A DNA stretch of 64,000 bases, taken from contig NZ_WBOS01000002.1 in NCBI RefSeq assembly GCF_008923245.1, positions 652,474 to 716,473 on the forward strand. Direction: 5' to 3'. Positions 1 to 7,148 of the stretch are shown here, one piece after another (the stretch's first letter is position 1; every line of letters starts with the position of its first letter). This DNA comes from Cytobacillus depressus (GTDB lineage Bacteria; Bacillota; Bacilli; Bacillales; Cytobacillaceae). A program made the position numbers and the translations under genes. Under the pieces are notes generated by a model. The model was not told where the DNA came from. It searched no databases and was given only the letters and a program-made list of their open reading frames with translations.

Positions 1-779
1 ACGGTAAGCAAGCTAAATCAGATACTTTCATCAAGAAGAAAGAAACTGGCGCCAATAATGACATTGCTAGATTAGTAGGCTCCCGCTTTGTTTCTGCAAT
101 CGAAAGTGAAGATGGTGAGCAACTATCGGAAGCATTTGTAAAGCAAATAACGGGTGGCGAGCCGGTACTCGCGCGGTTCCTTCGACAAGAGTATTTCGAG
201 TTTACACCTGAATTCAAAGTGTTCTTTACAACAAACCATAAGCCGGTAATCAAAGGTGTCGATGAAGGTATCTGGCGTAGGATTCGCTTAATTCCGTTCA
301 ATCTACAGCTGCCAAAAGAAAAACGAGATAAGAGGCTCCCAGAGAAACTAAGTTTGGAAATGCCAGGCATTCTGAATTGGGCGATTGAGGGGTGCTTGAA
401 GTGGCAGCAGTCGGGGTTAAATGATCCAGCAATCGTTATGAAGGCAACTGGCGATTACAAAGAAGAAATGGATATTCTCGGGCCATTTATGTTCGAATGT
501 TGCTTCAAACAAGAAAATGCACAAATTGAAGCGAAAGAACTCTATGAAGTTTATGCAAATTGGTGTTTCAAAAATGGCGAACATCAATTAAAAAATCGAG
601 CATTCTATCGAATTTTGGAATCGCAAGGTTTTAAACGAGAACGCGGTAATAGAAACAAGTATTTCATTCATGGTGTTACTTTGATAGAGCGAAAAAATAC
701 TTTTTTTCAGCAAAAGTTACTAGAAAACGATGAGAACAGAGAAAGTGTTACTAAAAATAACACATTTAAAATTACCTAA
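1..779 (+). CDS. Phage/plasmid primase-helicase, P4 family (C-terminal part)
   Basis: The frame is open from the window edge (codons from position 3), so the N-terminus is missing. The visible part is the C-terminal helicase half of a D5/P4-type primase, which unwinds and primes phage DNA. FTTNHKP is the sensor-1-like motif at the end of the SF3 helicase core, and the WRRIRLIPF segment supplies the arginine-finger region. A winged-helix-like tail ends the protein (region around residues ending KRERGNRNKYFIHG). A GTG at 219 lies inside the gene and is not its start. The gene opens the replication block and is followed directly by an AT-rich repeat region. Confidence 0.85.
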   Translation, partial: GKQAKSDTFIKKKETGANNDIARLVGSRFVSAIESEDGEQLSEAFVKQITGGEPVLARFLRQEYFEFTPEFKVFFTTNHKPVIKGVDEGIWRRIRLIPFNLQLPKEKRDKRLPEKLSLEMPGILNWAIEGCLKWQQSGLNDPAIVMKATGDYKEEMDILGPFMFECCFKQENAQIEAKELYEVYANWCFKNGEHQLKNRAFYRILESQGFKRERGNRNKYFIHGVTLIERKNTFFQQKLLENDENRESVTKNNTFKIT

Positions 780-1044
780 AAGCCTTATATATCAAGGGTT
801 AGAGATACTTTTAAGTTACTTTTGTTATTTTTGTTACTAAATATATATATAAACAAAAAAATAAATATATATATAAGTACTTATTAGGAGCGCTTATACC
901 TTTTTGAGGTAACAAAAGTAACCGAAGGACTCAAACCCCTTGGGGCTGTAGGGATTAGCGTTGTTACTAATTAGTAACACGTGCTATTTTTAACCGTTTT
1001 TCCGTAACACTTTTTAGTAGTTTTGAATAACAGAGGTGATAGAT
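780..1044. other. AT-rich repeat region, candidate phage replication origin
   Basis: No gene fits here. A perfect 13-bp inverted repeat GTTACTTTTGTTA is at 815-827 and 910-922. Between its arms lie two direct copies of TAAATATATATATAA (838-852, 862-876). More GTTAC motifs occur at 745-763 (inverted, inside the primase 3' end) and 962-979 (palindrome). Short repeats beside an AT-only stretch, next to the primase-helicase gene, is what iteron-type phage origins look like. The function is inferred, not shown. Confidence 0.5.
962..979. promoter_or_regulatory. Perfect 18-bp palindrome
   Basis: TGTTACTAATTAGTAACA is a perfect palindrome and carries the same GTTAC core as the repeats upstream. It could be an operator for the next gene or part of the replication origin. 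Confidence 0.5.
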
Positions 1045-1473
1045 TTGCAAGTTTTAAAAATTCTAAGCCTAATTTGGAAATCGGGTGCAAATATCTATCT
1101 TGATAAAAGCGATGATCGAATTGCGATAGAAAATCAAAATTTAATTCCAGCCCAAGTAATGCAAGCTGCTGAACAAAATTTTAAGTCAATCGATGAATGG
1201 TTTAAATCATGGAAAGATGCCAGCTCGGAGAAAATCACTCTTATGAAAATGGTCCATCAAATCTGTGGCTGGCAGCATAACGAAAAAATAAATGATTGGT
1301 TATGCGTTGAAGTAGATTCACTAGATTTATTCAATGACTGGATGATCGTGCTTGCGAAGAATGGCTGGAAAGACATATACGACGATTACCGTGAATTTGA
1401 AAATGATGAATCTAATGCGTTGGCTAAAGAACTATACAACCGTGCTATTACATATGCCAAAACTCAAAAATAA
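1045..1473 (+). CDS. Phage protein with TubC-like N-terminal domain
   Basis: 142 aa. TTG 1045 is chosen because AGAGGTG sits just upstream at 1032-1038; a GTG at 1036 overlaps that site. Residues 1-50 (LIWKSGANIYLDKSDD and following) resemble the TubC N-terminal docking fold that is often appended to phage replication proteins. This is pattern recognition and not certain. The rest is Trp-rich and acidic (GWQHNEKINDWLCVE) and I do not recognise it. Its place after the primase suggests a replication accessory role. Confidence 0.65.
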   Translation: MQVLKILSLIWKSGANIYLDKSDDRIAIENQNLIPAQVMQAAEQNFKSIDEWFKSWKDASSEKITLMKMVHQICGWQHNEKINDWLCVEVDSLDLFNDWMIVLAKNGWKDIYDDYREFENDESNALAKELYNRAITYAKTQK

Positions 1474-1488
1474 AGAAGGTGTTAACAA

Positions 1489-2028
1489 TTGATTTTTTAT
1501 CATTACACGGATACGGAATTAAATAAAATACTCAAAACATTAACGATAGTTGTTGATACTCGAGAAAATGTAAATGGCCATATTCTTGATTATTTGCGCC
1601 AAAAGGATATTCCAGTAAATATTCAAAAGATAGACACTGGAGATTATGGCTGCATGATACCGAAAAATGAAGAGCTAGGAATTGCTCGTGATATATATTT
1701 AAGCAGTCGAGTGGAACGCAAGGCTCACATAGATGAAATCACAGGGAATCTCCAAAAAGATACGGCAACAGCATTTGAAAATGAATTGATTCGCTCAAAG
1801 GACATTCCCTTCACTTTAATTGTGGAAGATCTCCATGGTTACGAAAAAATGCTTAAAGGTGAGTATCGTTCAAAATACAATCCATTAGCTTTGCTAGGGC
1901 GGCTCAATACATTCAAAGCTAGATACAATTTCGAGATTGTGTATTTAGATCAAAAATACAGCGGTAATTGGATATATCACCATTTTTATTATCAAGCGAA
2001 ACACTATCTTAAAACTGGAATTATTTAA
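1489..2028 (+). CDS. ERCC4-domain nuclease
   Basis: 179 aa, TTG start behind GAAGGTG. It has the layout of the XPF/ERCC4 nuclease fold: VVDTRE near residue 20, GDYG near residue 52, and VERKAHIDE near residue 76, matching the GDx(n)ERKx(3)D metal-binding site. There is no helicase or HhH domain, so this is the compact phage form. Such proteins cut branched or flap DNA; here it would act in phage replication or recombination. It lies in a co-directional run with short gaps. Confidence 0.8.
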   Translation: MIFYHYTDTELNKILKTLTIVVDTRENVNGHILDYLRQKDIPVNIQKIDTGDYGCMIPKNEELGIARDIYLSSRVERKAHIDEITGNLQKDTATAFENELIRSKDIPFTLIVEDLHGYEKMLKGEYRSKYNPLALLGRLNTFKARYNFEIVYLDQKYSGNWIYHHFYYQAKHYLKTGII

Positions 2029-2051
2029 AAAAAGAAAGAGGGTAAAAAAAT

Positions 2052-2504
2052 ATGACAAACATTAAATTAAACGTTCTATTCAAGAAAATGCAAAAGGATG
2101 ATAAAAAAGAGGTCCTAATGTTCCATGTAGTTAGCAATGAACTGCCGCATGCTGATGAATTATTAAAAATGCCTGGATCAATTACTCTTCTAACTGTGGA
2201 AGAAAGCGAAGTCGAAGCAATTGGAGCAGAGTTTGTTTCTATCCAACGTGATAATAAGAAAACTGTATTGAAGTTTAATGTTAAGAACGATGCAGAAGAA
2301 AAGGTAAATCAGCTTTATCCTTATGCTGGTGAAAATGTATCTCTAATTCTACAACCTTCTCAAATGACGATTGAAGAATTCTATGAAGATGGTCATGAAG
2401 GCATTAAATATTCTGTGGACGGTAATGGAAATGTCTCGGTTCCAGATGGTCAATTGTCTATTGATGAAGATGCAGAAGAACCGAAATTGAAGGTAGTTAA
2501 ATAA
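2052..2504 (+). CDS. Phage replication-block protein, unknown function
   Basis: 150 aa, ATG behind AAGAGGG. The sequence is alternating strand-like with an acidic C-terminal tail (QLSIDEDAEEP). I do not recognise a family. The acidic tail and position beside nuclease and primase genes recall single-strand-binding or recombination accessory proteins, but no motif proves that. The stop overlaps the next start by one base, so the two are translationally coupled. Confidence 0.65.
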   Translation: MTNIKLNVLFKKMQKDDKKEVLMFHVVSNELPHADELLKMPGSITLLTVEESEVEAIGAEFVSIQRDNKKTVLKFNVKNDAEEKVNQLYPYAGENVSLILQPSQMTIEEFYEDGHEGIKYSVDGNGNVSVPDGQLSIDEDAEEPKLKVVK

Positions 2505-2647
2505 TGGCGAATATGAAAAAACGTAAACGTCGGTTGGGCAAATCTCTTGCCCGCCGTTGTAAAGAGTTTGATAAATATCGGACGGAGAAGGCTTGGCGAA
2601 ATATATTTGTGAAAGCTGGGGTGTTAAAGAATGAACATCAACTTTGA
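2504..2647 (+). CDS. Small basic phage protein (47 aa)
   Basis: ATG overlaps the previous stop (TAATG). Of 47 residues, roughly a third are Lys or Arg, clustered at the N-terminus (KKRKRRLGKSLARR). It overlaps the next gene by 17 bases. A nucleic-acid-binding role is plausible from charge alone. No family is recognised. Confidence 0.6.
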   Translation: MANMKKRKRRLGKSLARRCKEFDKYRTEKAWRNIFVKAGVLKNEHQL

Positions 2648-3107
2648 AGAACTACCCAAATATGATGTGTACAATATGCATTTAACAGATGATGATTACA
2701 AATTAGCAGAGCAAAACGGAATATCTCGTCAAACTGCATACCATCGCTTCTACTCACTTGGTTGGAGTGCTGAAAAAACAGTTAATACACCCCTTAATAA
2801 ATCGTCCAAAGATCGCTCTTTATGGCGAAAAAAGTGTGATGAAATTGGGTTGAAGTATAGCACGTTTCAAAAGCGAGTACGTAAAGGGATGAAGCCTGAA
2901 GATGCTTTTTATCTGCCGCGTAAACCAAAGTTGAGCTTGAAACAAATTGAAATTGCATCGTCAAATGGGATCGGTATGAACACAGTCATGAATAGGGTGT
3001 ATAACCAAAAATGGGATGTTGAAAGAGCGATTACTGAGCCAGTTGATAAACGTAAAACTAGAATATCGAATAGGGGGATAGAAGATGAATTTACAACCAC
3101 TTTATGA
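2631..3107 (+). CDS. HTH-repeat phage protein
   Basis: 158 aa. It holds three related units, each an Ala-rich helix followed by a recognition-helix-like segment and a Trp or aromatic: NGISRQTAYHRFYSLGW (about 29-45), a central unit with GLKYSTFQKRVRKG, and NGIGMNTVMNRVYNQKW (about 112-128) ending in ERAITEP. This is the pattern of the small HTH modules found in phage regulators and beside homing endonucleases. It probably binds DNA; the target is unknown. It overlaps both neighbours. Confidence 0.65.
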   Translation: MNINFEELPKYDVYNMHLTDDDYKLAEQNGISRQTAYHRFYSLGWSAEKTVNTPLNKSSKDRSLWRKKCDEIGLKYSTFQKRVRKGMKPEDAFYLPRKPKLSLKQIEIASSNGIGMNTVMNRVYNQKWDVERAITEPVDKRKTRISNRGIEDEFTTTL

Positions 3108-3570
3108 TGTGCAACGCAATGTAGATTTAGTCATCGCCCGAAATACACGATCGGACATTAATGAGCTAGAAAATATCCATAAACGAGTAATCGCATTTAA
3201 AGTCGAGGTTGCTGAGTTTGCGAACGAAATTTCATTCTTTAAATACTGGAAACAATCGCATGAAATGGATAAAGCAAAGACTTTAGAGGAGTTAGCCGAT
3301 TGTATGGCCTTCCTACTATCCATCGGAATATCAAGGCAGTTTGATCGAAAGGTTTTAGAGATTAATCCGCATGAATATAAAAAGGTGCCAATTCTGTATT
3401 TGTTCAATTATCTGTTTAAGAATGAATTGAATACTAAAGATTATTGGCAAGCTGCATTTGAAAATTTGATATGCATTGGTTTGAAACTTGGGCTTTCAAT
3501 CGCTGAAATGGAAGTTGCTTATTATACAAAGTCGGGCGTAAATATTGAACGTCAGAAAGCGAGGTATTGA
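3085..3570 (+). CDS. Dimeric dUTPase (dUTPase_2 family)
   Basis: 161 aa. Belongs to the all-alpha NTP pyrophosphatase class of dUTP diphosphatases. It shows the FKVEVAEFANE helix (about 37-47), FFKYWKQ, then LEELADCMAFLLSIGI, matching the acidic metal-binding helices, and the C-terminal KSGVNIERQKARY motif. It converts dUTP to dUMP and pyrophosphate, keeping uracil out of phage DNA and feeding dTMP synthesis. Position in the nucleotide/replication block fits. Confidence 0.9.
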   Translation: MNLQPLYDVQRNVDLVIARNTRSDINELENIHKRVIAFKVEVAEFANEISFFKYWKQSHEMDKAKTLEELADCMAFLLSIGISRQFDRKVLEINPHEYKKVPILYLFNYLFKNELNTKDYWQAAFENLICIGLKLGLSIAEMEVAYYTKSGVNIERQKARY

Positions 3571-3571
3571 A

Positions 3572-3703
3572 ATGAAACTCGATGCCTGGGAAAGAGAAAA
3601 AATGATTTCTGTCCTAGAATGGCGCACAGGGTTTCTGAGAGAATATTTAATCACCTTGTCAGATGAAAAGCTCGAGGAATTATATAAGGAGCGTGTGGGA
3701 TAA
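3572..3703 (+). CDS. BH0509-family small protein
   Basis: 43 aa; ATG one base after the preceding stop. The sequence (WEREKMISVLEW...LSDEKLEELYKER) is two amphipathic helices and resembles the short BH0509-type proteins of Bacillus phages. Function unknown. It is tightly packed between dUTPase and the NrdR-like gene, so it is probably co-translated. Confidence 0.6.
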   Translation: MKLDAWEREKMISVLEWRTGFLREYLITLSDEKLEELYKERVG

Positions 3704-3877
3704 ATGAAGTGTCCTGTCTGTGGAGCAAGCACCAGAGTTAATGACAGCAGGGCTCATGATAAATATGTACAACGTCGAAGGGAATGTAAGGATTGTTTTA
3801 CAAGGTTTACGACAACAGAACGATTAATACTCAATTCAATCGATAAGCACGTATTGGACCGAATCTTATGCAAGTAA
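3704..3877 (+). CDS. NrdR-like zinc-ribbon protein without ATP-cone
   Basis: 57 aa; ATG directly after the previous stop. It matches the N-terminal zinc ribbon of the ribonucleotide reductase repressor NrdR: CPVCG (3-7), NDSRAH, RRRECKDC (24-31), then RFTTTER. Full NrdR is about 150 aa and continues into a nucleotide-sensing ATP-cone, which is absent here. It could bind NrdR boxes or only be a zinc-ribbon relic. It sits beside dUTPase, so a link to dNTP supply is reasonable. Confidence 0.7.
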   Translation: MKCPVCGASTRVNDSRAHDKYVQRRRECKDCFTRFTTTERLILNSIDKHVLDRILCK

Positions 3878-4026
3878 TCATTGCTGATGATCGTAAACCT
3901 TGGATGATCGAAGAGGATAAGAGAGCAGTGTGTGTGCGCTGTTCTCTCTTTAAAAGATGTTCTTCTCGGTTTGGAATGGATTGTAAGAGGTTGGGTGGGT
4001 CGGAGATCCCTAGGATAAAGAAATAG
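3868..4026 (+). CDS. Small cysteine-rich phage protein (52 aa)
   Basis: Overlaps the previous gene by 10 bases. Four cysteines at about 22, 25, 31 and 39 (CVRC...RC...DC) suggest a zinc-binding knuckle. The tail is basic. No family is recognised. It is the last gene of the early operon before the first reverse-strand cargo gene. Confidence 0.55.
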   Translation: MQVIIADDRKPWMIEEDKRAVCVRCSLFKRCSSRFGMDCKRLGGSEIPRIKK

Positions 4027-4186
4027 ATTTTGTATTATGTTTCCTTGATTGTATGCATGAGGCTATGAGAGAAAAGTAGGGAAAAATATGAACTAGTATG
4101 TTACAGAAATTGGGGCGATCTATTGTTGGGTAAGAAGGTGGATGCAAACATGAAGGAATAAGCCGGAGTGTTAGATTATTAAACAA

Positions 4187-4217
4187 CAAAAGAAGTAATA
4201 TAGATCAACCTATTACT
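4187..4217 (-). terminator. Terminator of the 4236-4877 gene
   Basis: AGTAATA (4194-4200) pairs with TATTACT (4211-4217); read on the minus strand it is followed by a T-rich run (TCTTTTGTTG). Confidence 0.5.
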
Positions 4218-4235
4218 CCAGCATATCAAAGATTA

Positions 4236-4877
4236 TTAATTTTTCTTAAAAGATATTAATGCTACTAGTAAGGAACCAAACGAAATTATTAATAAGATAA
4301 TTTCAAATGAATTTATACTATCTGTGATTTTACTAAATGAAGCTTTTTCAATACCAAAACTTATAATAACACTAGCTAATCCAAGAATTAATGCAGAACT
4401 GTTAGTTAGCAGGGTACTTTGTTTATTTTTAATAATATTATAAATCTGTTTTTCAAAGGGGTTAGAGTCAATATCATTTTCAGTTTCAGTTTTAATTTCA
4501 TTTATAGAGGATTCTAAACTTTCAAGCTTCCTGCAATATTGTATTTTGTCATTATAAGAAAGAAAGCTTGAATCCATAATTTCTTTAATTAGGTCAAAAA
4601 TTATCAGGCTAAGTGAATCCAAATCTTTTTGTTTAACACCATATCTTTTAGAAGTGGCTAAGTGTAAAGCACGAAGACTATATATGTTTGGTAATGTATC
4701 TTCAGGTACACATAGTTTCAAAGTGTTGAAAACTTCTTTGTTTGCAAGTTCAACAGCTCGAATATAGTTCTTTTTTGTTCTAAAATTTTCCCAAATTTTT
4801 GTTATGGAATATACGACTAATCCAGTCAAAAAACTGATTACCCAAGAATTAGTGAAGAATAGTTGAAGTTGCTCCAT
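4236..4877 (-). CDS. Membrane-anchored cargo protein, unknown function
   Basis: 213 aa, ATG with AGGAG upstream. One transmembrane helix near the N-terminus (about 11-27, WVISFLTGLVVYSITKIW), a charged helical middle of about 120 residues, and two hydrophobic helices at the end (about 160-180 and 190-210). It is read against the phage operon, has its own terminator and is AT-rich, all typical of a lysogeny-expressed cargo gene. Superinfection exclusion or abortive infection are possible roles; nothing in the sequence proves one. Confidence 0.65.
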   Translation of the reverse strand: MEQLQLFFTNSWVISFLTGLVVYSITKIWENFRTKKNYIRAVELANKEVFNTLKLCVPEDTLPNIYSLRALHLATSKRYGVKQKDLDSLSLIIFDLIKEIMDSSFLSYNDKIQYCRKLESLESSINEIKTETENDIDSNPFEKQIYNIIKNKQSTLLTNSSALILGLASVIISFGIEKASFSKITDSINSFEIILLIISFGSLLVALISFKKN

Positions 4878-5003
4878 CTCTATTTACTCCTAATTTTTTT
4901 AGTTATCAAAATTGTACCATGTAAGAAAATACATTGTTATACAATTTATTAAAAAACTAATAAACAAATGAATTATTAAGTTTACTAGATTGGAAGTGAG
5001 CCA

Positions 5004-5768
5004 ATGAAAAGCATCGAGTTATTCGCAGGTATTGGAGGAATTGCCCTTGCAGCTGAATGGGCTGGAATCGAAACGATAGCCTTCTGTGAACGTGAACCAT
5101 TTTGTCAAAAGGTCTTAAGAAAACATTGGCCATCCGTTCCGATTTTCGATGATGTTTGTACTTTGAATAAACATGTGTTGGAAGAAAGGGGTGTTGATGT
5201 TGGAACAATTGAGCTTATTTCAGGAGGATACCCTTGCCAACCTTTCAGTTCTCCCGGGAACCGAAAAGGCGAAGAAGATGACCGTCACCTCTGGCCAGAA
5301 ATTAAGCGACTACTGCAAGAAATCAGGCCCAATTGGTTTGTTGGTGAAAATGTTGCTGGGCACATCACATTGGGTCTCGACACAGTACTTTATGACTTGG
5401 AGAGCATCGGTTACACCTGGCAGCCGTTTGTTATACCGGCTGCATCTGTCGGAGCCAATCACGAAAGATACAGGGTATTTATTGTTGCCCACGCCAACGG
5501 CAAGTCAGAATTACAAACCAATCAGAAAGTTAGCTCCATCAGAAAGAAACGGATCACACGGGAAAACACTACCGGGAGGAATTGGAGAGAAGTACCCAGA
5601 GCACATTGGATATCACATCAACCCTCAGTACGTAGAGTGGATGATGGGGTTTCCAGAGAATTGGACAAGAGTAGATTAATCGCGTTAGGAAATGCTGTTG
5701 TTCCGCAGCAGATATATCCGATTTTTAAATATATCAAAGAGATTCATGACATGGAAACACAAGAGTAA
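5004..5768 (+). CDS. Phage C5-cytosine DNA methyltransferase
   Basis: 254 aa, ATG behind GGAAGTGAG. Class I C5-methylase motifs are in order: FAGIGG (7-12, SAM binding), GGYPCQPFS (74-82, catalytic Cys), ENVAGH (115-120), HERYRVFIVAH (153-163), and GNAVVPQQ (229-236). It methylates cytosine in double-stranded DNA, probably to protect phage DNA from host restriction. The target-recognition region (about 165-215) is very short. No cognate endonuclease is nearby, so it is an orphan methylase. Its last two thirds overlap a second meaningful open frame. Confidence 0.9.
   Translation: MKSIELFAGIGGIALAAEWAGIETIAFCEREPFCQKVLRKHWPSVPIFDDVCTLNKHVLEERGVDVGTIELISGGYPCQPFSSPGNRKGEEDDRHLWPEIKRLLQEIRPNWFVGENVAGHITLGLDTVLYDLESIGYTWQPFVIPAASVGANHERYRVFIVAHANGKSELQTNQKVSSIRKKRITRENTTGRNWREVPRAHWISHQPSVRRVDDGVSRELDKSRLIALGNAVVPQQIYPIFKYIKEIHDMETQE
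5197..5679 (+). CDS. Overprinted ORF inside the methyltransferase gene
   Basis: 160 aa from ATG 5197, read in another forward frame and wholly inside the methylase gene. Its protein is not random: it begins LEQLSLFQEDT, has PGTEKAKKMTVTSGQKLSDY, LLPTPTAS (about 97-104) and ends with HINPQYVEWMMGFPENW. I recognise these as conserved blocks of proteins annotated in many phages beside or within cytosine methylases. LLPTPTAS shares its nucleotides with IVAHANG of the methylase, and NPQYVEWMMGF with QPSVRRVDDGV. Either this is a genuine overlapping gene or the conserved frame is a by-product of methylase coding constraint. Confidence 0.45.
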   Translation: MLEQLSLFQEDTLANLSVLPGTEKAKKMTVTSGQKLSDYCKKSGPIGLLVKMLLGTSHWVSTQYFMTWRASVTPGSRLLYRLHLSEPITKDTGYLLLPTPTASQNYKPIRKLAPSERNGSHGKTLPGGIGEKYPEHIGYHINPQYVEWMMGFPENWTRVD

Positions 5769-5777
5769 AAATGTTTA

Positions 5778-5807
5778 TTAAAAAAAAGCAGGGAGTTATC
5801 CTGCTTT
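5778..5807 (-). terminator. Terminator of the 5806-6426 gene
   Basis: AAAGCAGG (5785-5792) pairs with CCTGCTTT (5800-5807); on the minus strand the stem is followed by eight T. It overlaps the stop codon of the reverse-strand gene. Confidence 0.75.
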
Positions 5808-6426
5808 AAGAGCTAATACCGCCAGAAAAATCATCTGGTAGATTAATTTCATACTTTTCGTCAATTTTATTTCCTTCATACTCTTCAATAATTTGATTTA
5901 ACTGATTTTGCATGTGGTTTAACTGTTCAGTAGTTGCATTTGATTGGTATTGTGAAATTATGAAGAAAATAATTGGTAGAATTTGATTAAAAAACAATTT
6001 GATATAATTTTCGATCGAAATAGATTCTTGCTCATAATTAGGGCGATGCTCAGCGACTGTTAATGTGGCAGAAATATTAGACTCACCATATTGAATAGGT
6101 CTAGATTGGTTATATAGAGATATAAGCTTCATAATAATCTGTAAATCTAGTTGACTTGTAAGGATTGGTGTAGAAATCATTACTTTCAAAAATTTATCTG
6201 CATCTAACTCAGGATAAAGCTTATTAAGCTGAGCCTTTGATTTTTGATGAACAGAAGCGAATTTAGATATCGTTTTTGAGTAATCTTCAGGAATATCAAT
6301 TTTTAATTTAAGTGTATTAACTTTTTCTTCTAGTTCTTTAATCTTTCTGTTAATTTCTTCAGTTGTCTTTGGATAGAATTCAGAGTCTAGGGTAATTTTT
6401 AACAAGGAATTTAATTCTGTAGTCAT
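5806..6426 (-). CDS. Coiled-coil cargo protein with one membrane segment
   Basis: 206 aa, ATG with GAGGAG upstream. Residues 20-50 are a predicted coiled coil (EEINRKIKELEEKVNTLK), followed by a soluble helical stretch. A hydrophobic segment (about 145-158, QILPIIFFIIS) is followed by a Gln/Asn-rich amphipathic helix and an acidic tail. No family is recognised. Reverse orientation, own terminator and AT-rich composition mark it as phage cargo, probably expressed in the lysogen. Confidence 0.6.
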   Translation of the reverse strand: MTTELNSLLKITLDSEFYPKTTEEINRKIKELEEKVNTLKLKIDIPEDYSKTISKFASVHQKSKAQLNKLYPELDADKFLKVMISTPILTSQLDLQIIMKLISLYNQSRPIQYGESNISATLTVAEHRPNYEQESISIENYIKLFFNQILPIIFFIISQYQSNATTEQLNHMQNQLNQIIEEYEGNKIDEKYEINLPDDFSGGISS

Positions 6427-6532
6427 GTTGATTTTCTCCTCTCATGAATGGCTTGCAATACTATTATTCTACAAGTTTTTATAAATTCCTTTATAAAACA
6501 AGATTGATAGATCAGTTGATTAGGAGGGGAAG

Positions 6533-6685
6533 ATGATGAAAACGGTAGAGGTAGAAGTTGAAGTAATCAAGGATGCGTTATGGCTTATTCGGAAATTAAG
6601 CGGTTCTTTAGGTATTGACCTTTCCGAACTAGAAGAACATTATAACGATTCTTATAACAGACTTGAAGAAACTTTGAATGAGTAA
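6533..6685 (+). CDS. Small acidic phage protein (50 aa)
   Basis: Strong ribosome site TAGGAGGGG lies 7 bases before ATG 6533. The first half is a short strand (KTVEVEVEVIKDALW), the second an acidic helix with DLSELEEHYND. No family is recognised. The good ribosome site and codon use support a real gene. Confidence 0.6.
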   Translation: MMKTVEVEVEVIKDALWLIRKLSGSLGIDLSELEEHYNDSYNRLEETLNE

Positions 6686-6755
6686 GTAAACAAAAGGTAG
6701 GATCTGTTAGATATAATTAATATGTGAATTTCGTGGAAAAAGGTGGAGATAAGCT

Positions 6756-6947
6756 ATGAATCTATTGAAACTAAATACAAAACAGTCAATATTTGCAGTA
6801 ATTTTTATGTTGATTGTAGTAGTCATTGTAAGTTATATAACACCATGGAATGAAATTAAAATGTATTATATGCCATTTGTCGCTGCTTTCTCTGCTTTAA
6901 TTGGAAGTCTAATTGCTAAGAAAGTTATTAAAGTTCCTAATCAGTAA
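6756..6947 (+). CDS. Small two-helix membrane protein (63 aa)
   Basis: ATG with AAAAGGTGGAG upstream. Two hydrophobic helices (about 11-28, IFAVIFMLIVVVIVSYI, and 38-55, MPFVAAFSALIGSLIAKK) joined by a short loop with Trp and Pro, ending in a basic tail. It stands alone between small soluble genes. Function unknown; size and topology would fit a holin-like or toxin-like protein, but there is no lysis context here. Confidence 0.65.
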   Translation: MNLLKLNTKQSIFAVIFMLIVVVIVSYITPWNEIKMYYMPFVAAFSALIGSLIAKKVIKVPNQ

Positions 6948-7007
6948 GTAATAATATCGTCTATTAAGGAAACAAAAGTTAGAGACAGTTAATTAAGGAG
7001 TGATATT

Positions 7008-7148
7008 TTGTCAAAACGAATGAAAAACGAGCCTGTTCCAATTTTAAACAAACAACTACTTGAAAAAGAAAAGACTCGTTTACTTGCAGCTTTAGAAAAA
7101 ATTAAGGATATAGAATTAAAAACTAAGAAGGACGAAGAAGCTAAATGA
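7008..7148 (+). CDS. Small charged phage protein (46 aa)
   Basis: TTG start with AAGGAGTG upstream. Highly charged, mostly one helix (LLEKEKTRLLAALEKIKDIELKTKK). Its stop overlaps, on the opposite strand, the 3' end of a broken zinc-ribbon gene. Function unknown. Confidence 0.55.
   Translation: MSKRMKNEPVPILNKQLLEKEKTRLLAALEKIKDIELKTKKDEEAK

Noticed and set aside
4027..4160. Possible short ORFs before the first reverse cargo gene
   Set aside because: All are under 20 codons or start without a ribosome site.
5310..5492. Minus-strand 60-aa ORF in the methylase gene
   Set aside because: No ribosome site and no recognisable sequence; shadow of the two forward frames.
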